Source: an uncultured Pseudodesulfovibrio sp. (GTDB lineage Bacteria > Desulfobacterota > Desulfovibrionia > Desulfovibrionales > Desulfovibrionaceae). From it: a stretch of DNA of 64,000 bases. Where the stretch lies: positions 3,182,001 through 3,246,000 of the forward strand of contig NZ_OY776488.1 of NCBI RefSeq assembly GCF_963675635.1, in the 5' to 3' direction. The notes beneath the pieces were generated by a model. The model made no database searches, was not told the origin of the DNA, and worked only from the letters and a program-made list of their open reading frames with translations. The position numbers were made by a program, and so were the translations under genes. Positions 1 through 7,686 of the stretch are shown here, one piece after another. The first letter of the stretch is position 1, and every line of letters starts with the position of its first letter.

Positions 1-1223
1 CATGCTTTGGCCTGCCGTACTTCCTTGACCCCTGAAATCATGGGAAACATCATGGAGACGTTGCCGTAAGCCGAAGCGCGCAGAATAGCCCGAAGCTGGG
101 TCTTGAATAACTGCGGGTTTTTGAGACAGAAACGGATTGCACGCAATCCCATGGCTGGATTGGCTTCGTTGAGTTCACCGAAGGAAGTAATGAATTTGTC
201 GGCTCCGAGATCCAGTGTGCGGAAAACCACCTTGCGCGGATACATGATGGAGGCGAGGTCGATATATTTTTCAGTCAGTTCGTCTTCTGAGGGCAGCTCG
301 CTCCGGTTGAGATAGGCGTATTCCGTTCGATAAAGACCAACGCCTTCTCCGCCGTTATCCAAAACTGCGGCCACTTCTTCCACCAGTTCAATGTTGGACA
401 GCACCTGAACCCGTGAACCGTCAAAGGTTTCTGCCGGAAGATGGCACTGGCGTTTGATTTTGCGAGTGTAAACTTCGAACTTGGCAGCCCGTTCATTGTA
501 GTCTTCGAGTTCCGCTTCGGTGGGATTGACGATTATTTTCCCGGCCAGGCCATCAATGATGACCAGATCTCCGTCACGCACTGAATCTTCAAGCTTGTCG
601 ACTCCCACAAGAGCGGGGATCGCCAGGGATCGGGCCATGATGCCGGTATGGGATGTCTTGCCGCCGCGTACGGTGGCAAAGGCCATGATCTTGTCCACCT
701 GCAACTCGACGGTGTCCGCCGGGGTCAGGTCGTGGGCCATGATGATGGCGCGGCCTGAGATGGCTGTCAGGTCGTTTTCAACCCCCATGAGTTTGGTCTG
801 AACCCTGTCAGCCACCACGCGTACATCCTGCATGCGTTCTCGGATATACTGGTCCTGGATGGCCCCGAACGCTGCTTCCTGATCGGCAACGGCCTTTTCA
901 AGTGCCCATGCCGCGTTCAGGCCGAGTGAGGTGATGTACCCTTCAGCTGTGCTCGACAGCTTGGGGTCTTTGAGCATCATCAGGTGTGTATCAATGAGCG
1001 AACCGTGGCTTTTCAACTCCTCGGGTACCTGTTCGCGAATGACTGTCAACTCGTGCTCGACAGTGGCGAACGCATCTTTGAGACGGTCGATTTCATCAGG
1101 CACTAGCGCAGCAGCCACGGTCTGCCTGGGCAGATGTGCCATGTGGTTCCGGTTGACGAAGTAGGCTTTGCCGATGGCTATGCCTGTGGCAACCGGGATG
1201 CCTGTGATAATCGCGTCAGCCAT
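1..1223 (-). CDS. ptsI: PTS enzyme I (phosphoenolpyruvate–protein phosphotransferase), 3' end cut by window
   Basis: Enzyme I takes phosphate from PEP onto a histidine and passes it to HPr in the cytoplasm. The reading frame starts at the ATG complement 1221-1223 and runs off the left edge, so about 407 residues of a usual ~570 are visible. Seen are the N-terminal HPr-binding region, the phospho-histidine motif GGKTSHTGIMARS, and the start of the PEP-binding barrel (GVGLYRTEYAY, then FRTLDLGADK and NPAMGLRAIRF). The ATG directly follows the stop of the HPr gene (TAAATG), so the two are translationally coupled. With HPr and the IID protein upstream it forms a small PTS operon; whether this drives sugar uptake or only regulation cannot be told from the window. 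Confidence 0.96.
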   Translation of the reverse strand, partial: MADAIITGIPVATGIAIGKAYFVNRNHMAHLPRQTVAAALVPDEIDRLKDAFATVEHELTVIREQVPEELKSHGSLIDTHLMMLKDPKLSSTAEGYITSLGLNAAWALEKAVADQEAAFGAIQDQYIRERMQDVRVVADRVQTKLMGVENDLTAISGRAIIMAHDLTPADTVELQVDKIMAFATVRGGKTSHTGIMARSLAIPALVGVDKLEDSVRDGDLVIIDGLAGKIIVNPTEAELEDYNERAAKFEVYTRKIKRQCHLPAETFDGSRVQVLSNIELVEEVAAVLDNGGEGVGLYRTEYAYLNRSELPSEDELTEKYIDLASIMYPRKVVFRTLDLGADKFITSFGELNEANPAMGLRAIRFCLKNPQLFKTQLRAILRASAYGNVSMMFPMISGVKEVRQAKA

Positions 1224-1529
1224 TTATCCCTCGAATTTGTTTTTGAACAGTTGTTCAAGCCGTGTAAGCGCTTCTTCGGCATCCGCTCCCGAGGCTCGCA
1301 GTTCGAGCACATGGCCCGGTTCGGCCGCCAGGGTGAGGATATCGAGAATAGACTTGGCGTCCGCTTCCTGATCTTTGTGGATCAAGGTGATCGCGGATTC
1401 AAAGGACTGTGCGGCCTGAGCGAGCCTGCCTGCGGGGCGGGCATGCAGCCCGTTATCACTGGCAACAATCACTTGCCGGGATATATAATCCCCAGGGGCA
1501 GAATCGGTTGAGGTGCTTTCGTCCGTCAT
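1224..1529 (-). CDS. ptsH: HPr-like phosphocarrier protein
   Basis: This 101-residue protein is the PTS phosphocarrier that shuttles phosphate from enzyme I to EII components. The active-site motif NGLHARPAG is present near residue 25-33 (histidine ~28), and the regulatory serine region reads DAKSILDILTLAA, so a Ser46-equivalent is kept. The N-terminus has a ~13-residue Ser/Thr/Asp-rich extension compared with typical 85-90 residue HPr. The ATG at 1527-1529 is preceded by an AGGTAGGTAC sequence. It sits between the IID gene and ptsI on the same strand. Symbol and function follow from the family motif; the extension is unexplained. Confidence 0.95.
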   Translation of the reverse strand: MTDESTSTDSAPGDYISRQVIVASDNGLHARPAGRLAQAAQSFESAITLIHKDQEADAKSILDILTLAAEPGHVLELRASGADAEEALTRLEQLFKNKFEG

Positions 1530-1578
1530 ATATGTACCTACCTATTCAAACTGTTTTTATGTCTGATTGAAAGAAAAA

Positions 1579-2370
1579 TCACAAGCCAAATCCAGTCCAA
1601 CCAGTTTCGTTGATCCAGGTGAAAAGGTCGATGAGAGCAACGAATACGGCAACGGCGAGAACACGGGACAACAGCCCTGTACGGACAAATCGTCCGAAAA
1701 TGAGGAGTGCGCTGACACCTATTATCAACTCCCACCATTGATAGGGGCGAGGCCAGATGAGTGCCCAGAGCCATAGCAGCAGGGCTGCGTTGGCGTATTT
1801 GACCCGGCGCCCCCAGTTGATGAGATCCCACCGTTTGAGTCGTTCAAGAAATTTGAAGCCCTGTCGCACGCCGCAGGTGAAAGTGTATATGCGGAAGGCC
1901 TGTAAAGCTGTCAGAAATATCAGCCCGGTAGCAAAGGCGAGATGCGGGTTGCCACTCAGGAGCAGACAGATGGAGAACAGTGCCCAGAATATGAGCAGAC
2001 TCCCGGCAAAGACTGAATCACCGATGGCGGACAGGGAGTAGGCAGTGGTGTCCTTGACTTTGGCCAGCATCTTGGGCGGGAAGCGATTCGTGGCAATGGC
2101 CTGTTCCACGTTGAGTAGAATGCCGACAAGACATGGTGTCCAGAAAGGATGGGACTGGTAATGGCGCACGTATCGTTTCAAGGCAGCCCGAAGCTCTTTG
2201 GGGTCGGAATGGATGGCCGCGAGGCCCGGCTGCATCGCATACATCAGACCGATGTTCTGCATGCCTCGTGTATTGAATCCCGCACCGGCCAGGTAGCAGC
2301 GTATGAAGCTGCGTACGAAGGCCATGGACTTCGAGTCCTTTTGGAGAGTGGGGAGATCTTTGACGTGCAT
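1579..2370 (-). CDS. PTS system mannose/fructose/sorbose-family IID component
   Basis: The 263-residue product matches the EIID family: an N-terminal RSFIRCYLAGAGFNTRGMQN segment, then a conserved middle with FWTPCLVGILLNVEQAIA and SAIGDSVFAGSL, and hydrophobic C-terminal segments. EIID is one of two membrane subunits of mannose-type EII complexes. No IIC, IIA or IIB gene is visible here, because the upstream genes are biotin genes and the downstream ones are HPr and EI; partner genes may lie to the left of the window or elsewhere. The start is uncertain: ATG at 2370 lacks a Shine-Dalgarno, while an internal ATG at 2325 has AAGGA about ten bases upstream. Confidence 0.88.
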   Translation of the reverse strand: MHVKDLPTLQKDSKSMAFVRSFIRCYLAGAGFNTRGMQNIGLMYAMQPGLAAIHSDPKELRAALKRYVRHYQSHPFWTPCLVGILLNVEQAIATNRFPPKMLAKVKDTTAYSLSAIGDSVFAGSLLIFWALFSICLLLSGNPHLAFATGLIFLTALQAFRIYTFTCGVRQGFKFLERLKRWDLINWGRRVKYANAALLLWLWALIWPRPYQWWELIIGVSALLIFGRFVRTGLLSRVLAVAVFVALIDLFTWINETGWTGFGL

Positions 2371-2383
2371 GAGTATTTGTTGG

Positions 2384-2935
2384 TTACCGTTGTCCCGGCA
2401 GAAGATTCAGTCGGATGAGGTATCTGCAACAAGCCACGGCTGCCACGATTTTTATCGCGTCCCACGGGATGAAGGGGACAACACCGGCCATGAACGCCTT
2501 GTACCAGCTCAAGGAAAGAGCGAATTTGAGCCACGTCGCGCCTGTGCCGTAGGCAACCACAAGTGCTCCGAGTCCCCAGAGCAGGCCTATGATCCACCCC
2601 AGATTCGGGTTGGTCTTGCGGGCCATGCCGCACATCCATGCCGAGATCACGAAACCGAACAGGTAGCCGCCGGTCGGGCCGAGCAGATGGCCGAGGCCTG
2701 ATTTGCCGCCTGAAAAAACGGGCAGGCCGATGGTCCCGGCCAGCAGATAGAGGCCGACTGCCAGTACGCCGCGCTTGGGTCCGAGTATGTACCCGGCCAG
2801 AAATATGAAAAAGGGCTGCATGGAAACAGGGACAGGCCCGATGGGCACGACAAGATATGCTCCGGCACCGATAAGCGCAGCCATGAGTGCGGTCCAGACA
2901 AGCTGGTGAAGGTCCATGAGAGAATCATTCGTCAT
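2384..2935 (-). CDS. bioY: BioY biotin transporter S component
   Basis: BioY is the substrate-binding membrane subunit of energy-coupling-factor biotin uptake. The 183-residue protein has about six hydrophobic segments and the family signatures GAYLVVPIGPVPVSMQPFFI, LAGTIGLPVF and LLGPTGGYLFGF. It lies six bases downstream of bioB, consistent with a biotin operon that both makes and imports the vitamin. No ECF ATPase or EcfT gene is next to it, so it may share a general ECF module or act alone, as some BioY proteins are reported to do. Confidence 0.95.
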   Translation of the reverse strand: MTNDSLMDLHQLVWTALMAALIGAGAYLVVPIGPVPVSMQPFFIFLAGYILGPKRGVLAVGLYLLAGTIGLPVFSGGKSGLGHLLGPTGGYLFGFVISAWMCGMARKTNPNLGWIIGLLWGLGALVVAYGTGATWLKFALSLSWYKAFMAGVVPFIPWDAIKIVAAVACCRYLIRLNLLPGQR

Positions 2936-2941
2936 TGCAGA

Positions 2942-3916
2942 TCACTCTGTTTCCGGTTGTAAACCGGCATGGTCAATCTCTTCAAGGTCATTTGTCACAC
3001 TGCCTCCCTTGATGGTCAGGTAGTCTCCCACCATCAATCCATTCGCACCGGAGCCGAGCAGTTCGGCCTTGCGGCGTTCCCCGAATACGGTGAGTCGCCC
3101 ACCGCAGATGCGCAGAGCGCGGTCCGGCAGCAGAAACCGATACAGGGCCACCAGCTTGAGTGCTTCTTCCGGGGCCAAAGGCTCTCTGTCCTCAAGTGGC
3201 GTGCCTTGAATGGGGTGCAGGAAATTGATCGGTACGGACTGCACGCCCAGTTCTTTCAGCAGCAAGGCAAGTTCCACTCGGTCATCCCACGACTCCCCGA
3301 TGCCGAAGATGCCGCCGGAGCAAACATAGAGTCCGGCTTCGACTCCAGCGCGGACAGCGGCCACATCTTCTGCATACTCGTGCGTCGTGCACATCTGCGG
3401 AAAGAACGAGGCCGATGTTTCCAGGTTGTGATGATAACCCTTCAAACCTGCCTTTTTCAATGCTTTTAATTGGGCCGGTTTCAGGATGCCCGGAGATAGG
3501 TCCGGAGCCATGCCGAGTGCAGCGACTCTTTTGACAGCTTCGGTGAATCTGACCATGTCGCGATCTCCGACCAATTTGCCGCTGGCCACGATGCCGAACC
3601 GGGTGATGCCATTCCCTTTGGCAGTGGCCGCAGCTGTGGCAATATCACTGGCAGGAAGCAGCGGATATTCCGGGCTTTTGCCTCCGTGATGACCGGATTG
3701 GGCGCAAAAAGAACAGTTTTCTGAGCATGTACCGGACTTTGCATTGATGATGGCACATAAACTGACCTTGGAGCCGAACATGGCGGTTCTGATTGTGTGG
3801 GAGCAGACCAGCAGTTCGTCCAGCCTGTCAGCGGGCAGAGAGACGATGTACCGAATATCGGGTTCCGCAAGCGGGCGTCCGTCAAGGACCTTGCGGCATA
3901 TGGCGTTCAAACTCAT
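2942..3916 (-). CDS. bioB: Biotin synthase
   Basis: BioB is a radical SAM enzyme that inserts sulfur into dethiobiotin. The [4Fe-4S]/SAM motif CSENCSFC (CxxxCxxC) is present, followed by HHGGKSPEYPL and the GIFGIGESWDDR, FLHPIQGTPL and FGERRKAELLGSGANG regions expected in the barrel and C-terminal part. I chose the ATG at 3916 (324 residues), which has a weak AAAGG upstream; a TTG start at 3967 would add 17 residues. No BirA palindrome of the usual type was recognised upstream. It is co-transcribed with bioY. Confidence 0.96.
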   Translation of the reverse strand: MSLNAICRKVLDGRPLAEPDIRYIVSLPADRLDELLVCSHTIRTAMFGSKVSLCAIINAKSGTCSENCSFCAQSGHHGGKSPEYPLLPASDIATAAATAKGNGITRFGIVASGKLVGDRDMVRFTEAVKRVAALGMAPDLSPGILKPAQLKALKKAGLKGYHHNLETSASFFPQMCTTHEYAEDVAAVRAGVEAGLYVCSGGIFGIGESWDDRVELALLLKELGVQSVPINFLHPIQGTPLEDREPLAPEEALKLVALYRFLLPDRALRICGGRLTVFGERRKAELLGSGANGLMVGDYLTIKGGSVTNDLEEIDHAGLQPETE

Positions 3917-4117
3917 GGGGTGCCTTTGGATGGAATCGTTAAACGCATACTGTGTTTTTGCGGTCAACTCACTATTTGTGTGACAGGCTCAGGGAGAAGT
4001 CAAGTCGGGTAAAAAGCTGCACTTATGATTTTGTGAATAATAGAATTTGGATTGGGGTGTTGACCCCGTTCAAAAAAGGCATACGCTCATAGGTGAATAG
4101 TCTAGGAGGTTTTGGTT

Positions 4118-4333
4118 ATGACTCTTGAATTCTTGTTTTTTGGTGTCTTTTTGGCGGTCATGCTCGTGGCACTTTTCATGAGCGTAGAACAATCGTTTTC
4201 CAAACACTTTTGGCAGCGTGACTCTTTTCTGCGTCTTCTGAGTGCCCGTTTCTGCAAACGGCATCCTTTGCTGTGCGATGAGGGTGATGTTTTCTACTGT
4301 TTTTTCAGGAAAGATATTTTTCGTCGCAAATAA
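4118..4333 (+). CDS. Small membrane protein of unknown function
   Basis: A 71-residue product starts at the ATG at 4118 with a strong AGGAGGT at 4104-4110, seven bases upstream. One N-terminal transmembrane segment (about residues 4-24: LEFLFFGVFLAVMLVALFM) is followed by a basic, aromatic-rich tail with three cysteines (KRHPLLCDEGDVFYCFF). I do not recognise a family. It is divergent from bioB and followed by a strong hairpin. The ribosome site and the clean hydrophobic segment argue that it is a real gene. Confidence 0.6.
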   Translation: MTLEFLFFGVFLAVMLVALFMSVEQSFSKHFWQRDSFLRLLSARFCKRHPLLCDEGDVFYCFFRKDIFRRK

Positions 4334-4360
4334 TCAATGCGTTGACTCTTTCTGGGCAAA

Positions 4361-4425
4361 CAGAAGGCCGGAAGCAGGGGATATCCTGGCTTCCGGCCTT
4401 CTGTTCGCTTCAGTCTCTTCTTTTT
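4361..4425. terminator. Perfect 15-bp inverted repeat between convergent genes
   Basis: CAGAAGGCCGGAAGC at 4361-4375 pairs with its complement at 4389-4403, and a T-rich run lies at 4420-4425 on the plus strand. It sits between the small membrane protein gene (plus) and rsmI (minus), so it may terminate both. Confidence 0.75.
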
Positions 4426-5251
4426 AATCGCGCATGGCAGCGTATACTTCCTTGGCGGTCCATCCTGTGGCGCGGTCCGCCACTCGTCTGGCTATTTCCT
4501 TGGGTTTGCCGCCGATTTCGGTTTCTTCCTCGACCATATCGGCAATCTTTGTTTCACTGGTTCGGCCTGTCTCCGTGGGCGGAGCGATGATGACGGTCAG
4601 TTCTCCGCGCAGGTCAAGGTCCATGTCAATGATGGACCCCAGATTCCCCCGGATAAACTCTTCATAGTCCTTGGTCAGCTCCCGGGCCACGCAGAATTCG
4701 CGATCGCCAAGTATGTCAAAGGCAATGGAGAGGGTGCCCGTGAGTCTGGATTTGCGCTCGAAAAATACCAGTGTTGCTCCGGTCTCGCCGTGAACCTGGA
4801 AGAGCTTTTCGGTGTGACTTTTCTTGCGCGGGGGAAAACCGAGAAATGTGTAAGGCAGGGGCGGTAGACCGCTGGCGGATAATGCCACCACAGGTGCGCT
4901 CGGTCCCGGCACCGGAGAAACGCGGATGTCGTTGTCGCGACAGGCGCGGACAAGTGTGAAACCGGGGTCGGACAACAGCGGTGTCCCTGCATCGGATATC
5001 AGGGCCACTTCAAGGCCGTCCTCCAGCAGTTCGATCACCCTGGGTATTTTCTTGTCTTCATTGTGTTCGAAAAAGGAAATGAGGCGGCCATGCCGTTCCA
5101 GTTCCAGTCGCTTGAACAGCAGTCCGGCCCGACGAGTGTCTTCAGCCAGGATGACATCCGCTTCGGTCAATATCTGTCGTGCGCGCGGGGAAAGGTCGCC
5201 CGTGTTGCCCAGTGGGGTGGCGACCACCCAGAGTGTGCCTGTATCGCTCAT
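4424..5251 (-). CDS. rsmI: 16S rRNA (cytidine1402-2'-O)-methyltransferase
   Basis: RsmI 2'-O-methylates C1402 in the ribosomal decoding centre using SAM. The 275-residue product shows the family signatures VVATPLGNTGDLSPRA, LAEDTRRAGLL, ISDAGTPLLSDPG, VPGPSAPVVALSASGLP and FLGFPPRK in order. The C-terminal region carries the helical GKPKEIARRVADRATGW segment. Its ATG overlaps the stop of the upstream yraN gene by four bases (ATGA), so the two are translationally coupled. Confidence 0.96.
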   Translation of the reverse strand: MSDTGTLWVVATPLGNTGDLSPRARQILTEADVILAEDTRRAGLLFKRLELERHGRLISFFEHNEDKKIPRVIELLEDGLEVALISDAGTPLLSDPGFTLVRACRDNDIRVSPVPGPSAPVVALSASGLPPLPYTFLGFPPRKKSHTEKLFQVHGETGATLVFFERKSRLTGTLSIAFDILGDREFCVARELTKDYEEFIRGNLGSIIDMDLDLRGELTVIIAPPTETGRTSETKIADMVEEETEIGGKPKEIARRVADRATGWTAKEVYAAMRD

Positions 5252-5640
5252 ATTTCCATTCCGCTCAGGTCGAATGCGTTTTCACAGTGTTCCACGTCCA
5301 TGGATGAACCTGTATCCACAACGGCAGCCAGATCAAACCGGCATGGTTCATCCCACAGATCGTTTTGCGTCAGGTAGTGACTGGCCGCTTTGACCAGTCT
5401 TGCCTGTTTTTTACGGGTCAAGCCGTCAGCCGGGGACGCCATGGAATTGGCTTTTCGCGTTTTGACTTCCACAAACACGACGGTGTCCCGGTCCAGGCAG
5501 ATGAGGTCCAGTTCCCACTGGCGATATCGCCAGTTGCGCTCCAGTACGCGAAATCCTTTTGTTTCAAGATATCGCGCCGCCGCACTCTCGCCCAGATCGC
5601 CGGTTCGTTTTGTCGGCAGTAGTTTTGAGAAAAGCCCCAT
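5248..5640 (-). CDS. YraN / UPF0102 family endonuclease-fold protein
   Basis: The 130-residue product begins MGLFSKLLPTKRTGDLGESA and has the restriction-endonuclease-like core of UPF0102: GESAAARYLETKGF, then ELDLIC and VFVEVKTRK, which supply the E...D...ExK residues. The frame stays open further upstream, but family alignment places the start at the ATG at 5638-5640. The family commonly sits beside rsmI, as here. The exact role is unsettled; a nuclease or Holliday-junction-related function is inferred only from the fold. Confidence 0.92.
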   Translation of the reverse strand: MGLFSKLLPTKRTGDLGESAAARYLETKGFRVLERNWRYRQWELDLICLDRDTVVFVEVKTRKANSMASPADGLTRKKQARLVKAASHYLTQNDLWDEPCRFDLAAVVDTGSSMDVEHCENAFDLSGMEI

Positions 5641-5731
5641 GGCTTGGATTGATAGCACAGGGTGTGATGACTTGCCAGAACGCTTCCCCGACAATGGAAC
5701 ATGGTGTAGAGTGTGTGCTGGAGGCAACAAT

Positions 5732-6838
5732 ATGCTTAAATACGCAATGATAGGTGGAGGACCGGGAGCTTTTGTGGGGCAGGTGCATCGGACTGCGCTG
5801 GCTTTGAACGGACAGGCCACTCTTGTGGCCGGATGTTTTTCCCGCGATCTGGATAAGACGCGGTCGCTCGGTGCAGAACTTGGTCTGGCTGAAGACCGGC
5901 TGTACGCCACCCCAGAAGAACTGGCTCGATTGGAAGCGGGCGATGTGGATTTTGCAGTGGTGGTCACCTCCAACGAAGCCCATTATCCCAACGTCAAGAC
6001 GTGCCTTGAGAACGGCATCCACGTCATGTGCGACAAACCGTTTACCCACACTTCAGCGCAGGCCGAGGAGTTGGTGAAACTTGCCAGTGACAGGGGGCTG
6101 TTTCTCGGCGTGTCCTATACATATGCCGGATATCCCTTGGTTCGGCAGATGCGGGAGATGATTCTGCGCGGTGATATCGGCGCAGTCCGGTTCATCAATT
6201 GCGAATATCCGCAGGGGTGGCTGGCCGAGATGCTCGAAACTACAGGGCATATTCAGGCGGAATGGCGTGCTGACCCCGTACGGAGCGGCGGGACACTCTC
6301 GCTCGGCGATGTCGGTTCCCATATCGAGTACCTTGTGCCGCATGTTACGGGCCTGAGAGTCACGCGACTGGCTGCCCGGCTGGATTCGCTGGTGGAAGGC
6401 CGTCTGCTCGACGACAACGGTACCATCCTGACCGAATATGATTCCGGTGCGCGAGGCATGTACTGGTATTCCCAGGCAGCCACCGGCATGGTCAATGGAC
6501 TGAAGATTCGAATTTTTGGTGAGACCGGCGGGTTGGAATGGTTTCAGGAAGACCCGGACATTTTGCATCACATGCCGCTTGGTGAATCAGCTCGAAAGAT
6601 TCGGCGCGGTACTCCTGACCTGACGCCCGGGGCTATGGCATATTCGCATACGCCGCCTGGTCATCCCGAGGGGTGGTTGTTGGCGTTTGCCAATATTTAT
6701 ATTTCGTTCTGCAATACGCTTATGGGTGATGATGGTGTTGATTTCCCTACCGGGGAGGATGGGTTGCGTGGAGTGAGGTTTATGGAGGCGTGTCTTGAGA
6801 GTTCGAAGAATGATACCGCATGGGTTGATATGATGTGA
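5732..6838 (+). CDS. Gfo/Idh/MocA family NAD(P)-dependent oxidoreductase
   Basis: The 368-residue protein has an N-terminal Rossmann fold (MLKYAMIGGGPGAFVGQVHR), the family motif HVMCDKPFTHT (CDKP in the EKP position) and the C-terminal substrate domain with GGTLSLGDVGSHIEYL. Such enzymes oxidise or reduce sugars and cyclitols with a nicotinamide cofactor; the substrate cannot be read from the sequence. The ATG at 5732 has GGAGG at 5720-5724. The open frame extends to 5390, but that part is antisense to yraN and not conserved-looking. It is transcribed divergently from yraN and ends in an intrinsic terminator. Confidence 0.9.
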   Translation: MLKYAMIGGGPGAFVGQVHRTALALNGQATLVAGCFSRDLDKTRSLGAELGLAEDRLYATPEELARLEAGDVDFAVVVTSNEAHYPNVKTCLENGIHVMCDKPFTHTSAQAEELVKLASDRGLFLGVSYTYAGYPLVRQMREMILRGDIGAVRFINCEYPQGWLAEMLETTGHIQAEWRADPVRSGGTLSLGDVGSHIEYLVPHVTGLRVTRLAARLDSLVEGRLLDDNGTILTEYDSGARGMYWYSQAATGMVNGLKIRIFGETGGLEWFQEDPDILHHMPLGESARKIRRGTPDLTPGAMAYSHTPPGHPEGWLLAFANIYISFCNTLMGDDGVDFPTGEDGLRGVRFMEACLESSKNDTAWVDMM

Positions 6839-6869
6839 TCTTTGAGGTGGAGATGAAGAAATAAGGAAG

Positions 6870-6895
6870 GGCCGCTTTGAGAGCGGTCTTTTTTA
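6870..6895 (+). terminator. Intrinsic terminator after the Gfo/Idh gene
   Basis: A 7-bp stem (GGCCGCT with AGCGGTC, one G·U) and a five-base loop are followed by a T-rich tract, about 31 bases after the stop codon. Confidence 0.8.
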
Positions 6896-6907
6896 TTGGA
6901 AGATTTC

Positions 6908-7559
6908 GCCTTCGGCGAGAGCCGTTGTTGGGTGCTGGAGCACCCAACGTTCTCCATGCCCTCCCGGCGGGGGCCGTTTTTTTGTTGGGGAAAAAAAGGG
7001 CCGAAAAAAAGCCCCTTGCTATCTTGCCCGCCTTGTGATCGGCGGCAAGAATCTGATCACCGCGCGCAGCTTTCGGAATCGCGTTCTTCCGCTTCGCTCC
7101 AGTGCAATTCCGAACAAGACGCTGTCACTGTGCGCTGTCAGCTTCTAAGCCTTCCGATCAAGGGCTGAGTCCGGTCATTGTCTGGAAGGGGGGAAGAACT
7201 CGTCTTTGAAGGGAGAGCGGTGTTGGGAGGGCTAAAGCCCCCCAAGGCCCTTTATGGTTATCGGAAGACCAAAAATCAAAACCTTCCACCTACACCGAAT
7301 GGTATCTTACAACGCCGCTCAATTGATAACGGCCCTTAGAGCCTGTCTCGCGCGGCGCAGCGTGGCCCGACCGCAGTCTGTTTCAACAGACAAATCTGTC
7401 GGGCAGTGAAGTCGCGTACAGGCTCTTGGGTCCGGTATCAGGCTCACAGCCCAAAAGGCGCTTTTTGCCTCCTTTTTGCCGCCCCGCAAAAAGCAGGTCG
7501 CCGCAAAGGCGAAACCTTTAAAAAAATGCCGTTTGCATCTCCACTGCGAACGCACGCAA
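6908..7559 (+). repeat. Long dispersed non-coding repeat, copy A
   Basis: About 650 bp that recur in the same orientation at 55930-56579. In the last 239 bases (7321-7559 against 56341-56579) I count 11 substitutions and no indels, so about 95% identity. It opens with GCCTTCGGCGAGAGCC, then a hairpin with stem GTTGGGTGCT, then a GC-rich arm followed by T7 (6961-6983), a purine/pyrimidine-rich tract with runs of A, a central part and the 89-nt nested hairpin listed separately. Frames inside are open on several strands but have no recognisable product. This fills most of the 848-base gap between the Gfo/Idh and glcD genes; 7560-7686 holds only C/T-rich sequence and the glcD upstream region. Confidence 0.9.
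7338..7426. repeat. Nested hairpin element inside repeat copy A
   Basis: Three coaxial stems can be drawn: AGAGCCTGT (7338-7346) with ACAGGCTCT (7418-7426); CGCGGC (7351-7356) with GTCGCG (7411-7416, one G·U); GCCCGAC (7365-7371) with GTCGGGC (7398-7404); and a tip TCTGTT/AACAGA (7377-7390). In copy B the second stem reads GCCGCG, turning the G·U into G·C. Confidence 0.8.
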
Positions 7560-7686
7560 ACCCTTCCACAAAAAACAGCCCTCCTTATCCTTCCCCCTGC
7601 GGAACGCAGTATACTCTCTTCTTCCCTCCTTCTTTTGCTGTTCAAAGCAGATTGACACACCCCTGTCCCCCTCGTAGGTTCGTTGC

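Noticed and set aside
3917..4117. BirA operator or biotin riboswitch before bioB
   Set aside because: No 9-bp inverted TTGTAAACC-type pair could be found in the region; only AT-rich sequence and a weak TTGACC element.
5390..5731. N-terminal extension of the Gfo/Idh gene
   Set aside because: It runs antisense through yraN and has no family similarity; the Rossmann fold begins at 5732 with a GGAGG site.
6697..7168. Open frames on both strands across repeat copy A (for example minus strand 6697-6957 and plus strand 6896-7168)
   Set aside because: The same peptides recur only because the DNA repeat recurs (also at 55696-56190 and 61832-62128). They have no ribosome site, no family, and follow GC-rich arms and A/T runs, so the repeat is non-coding.
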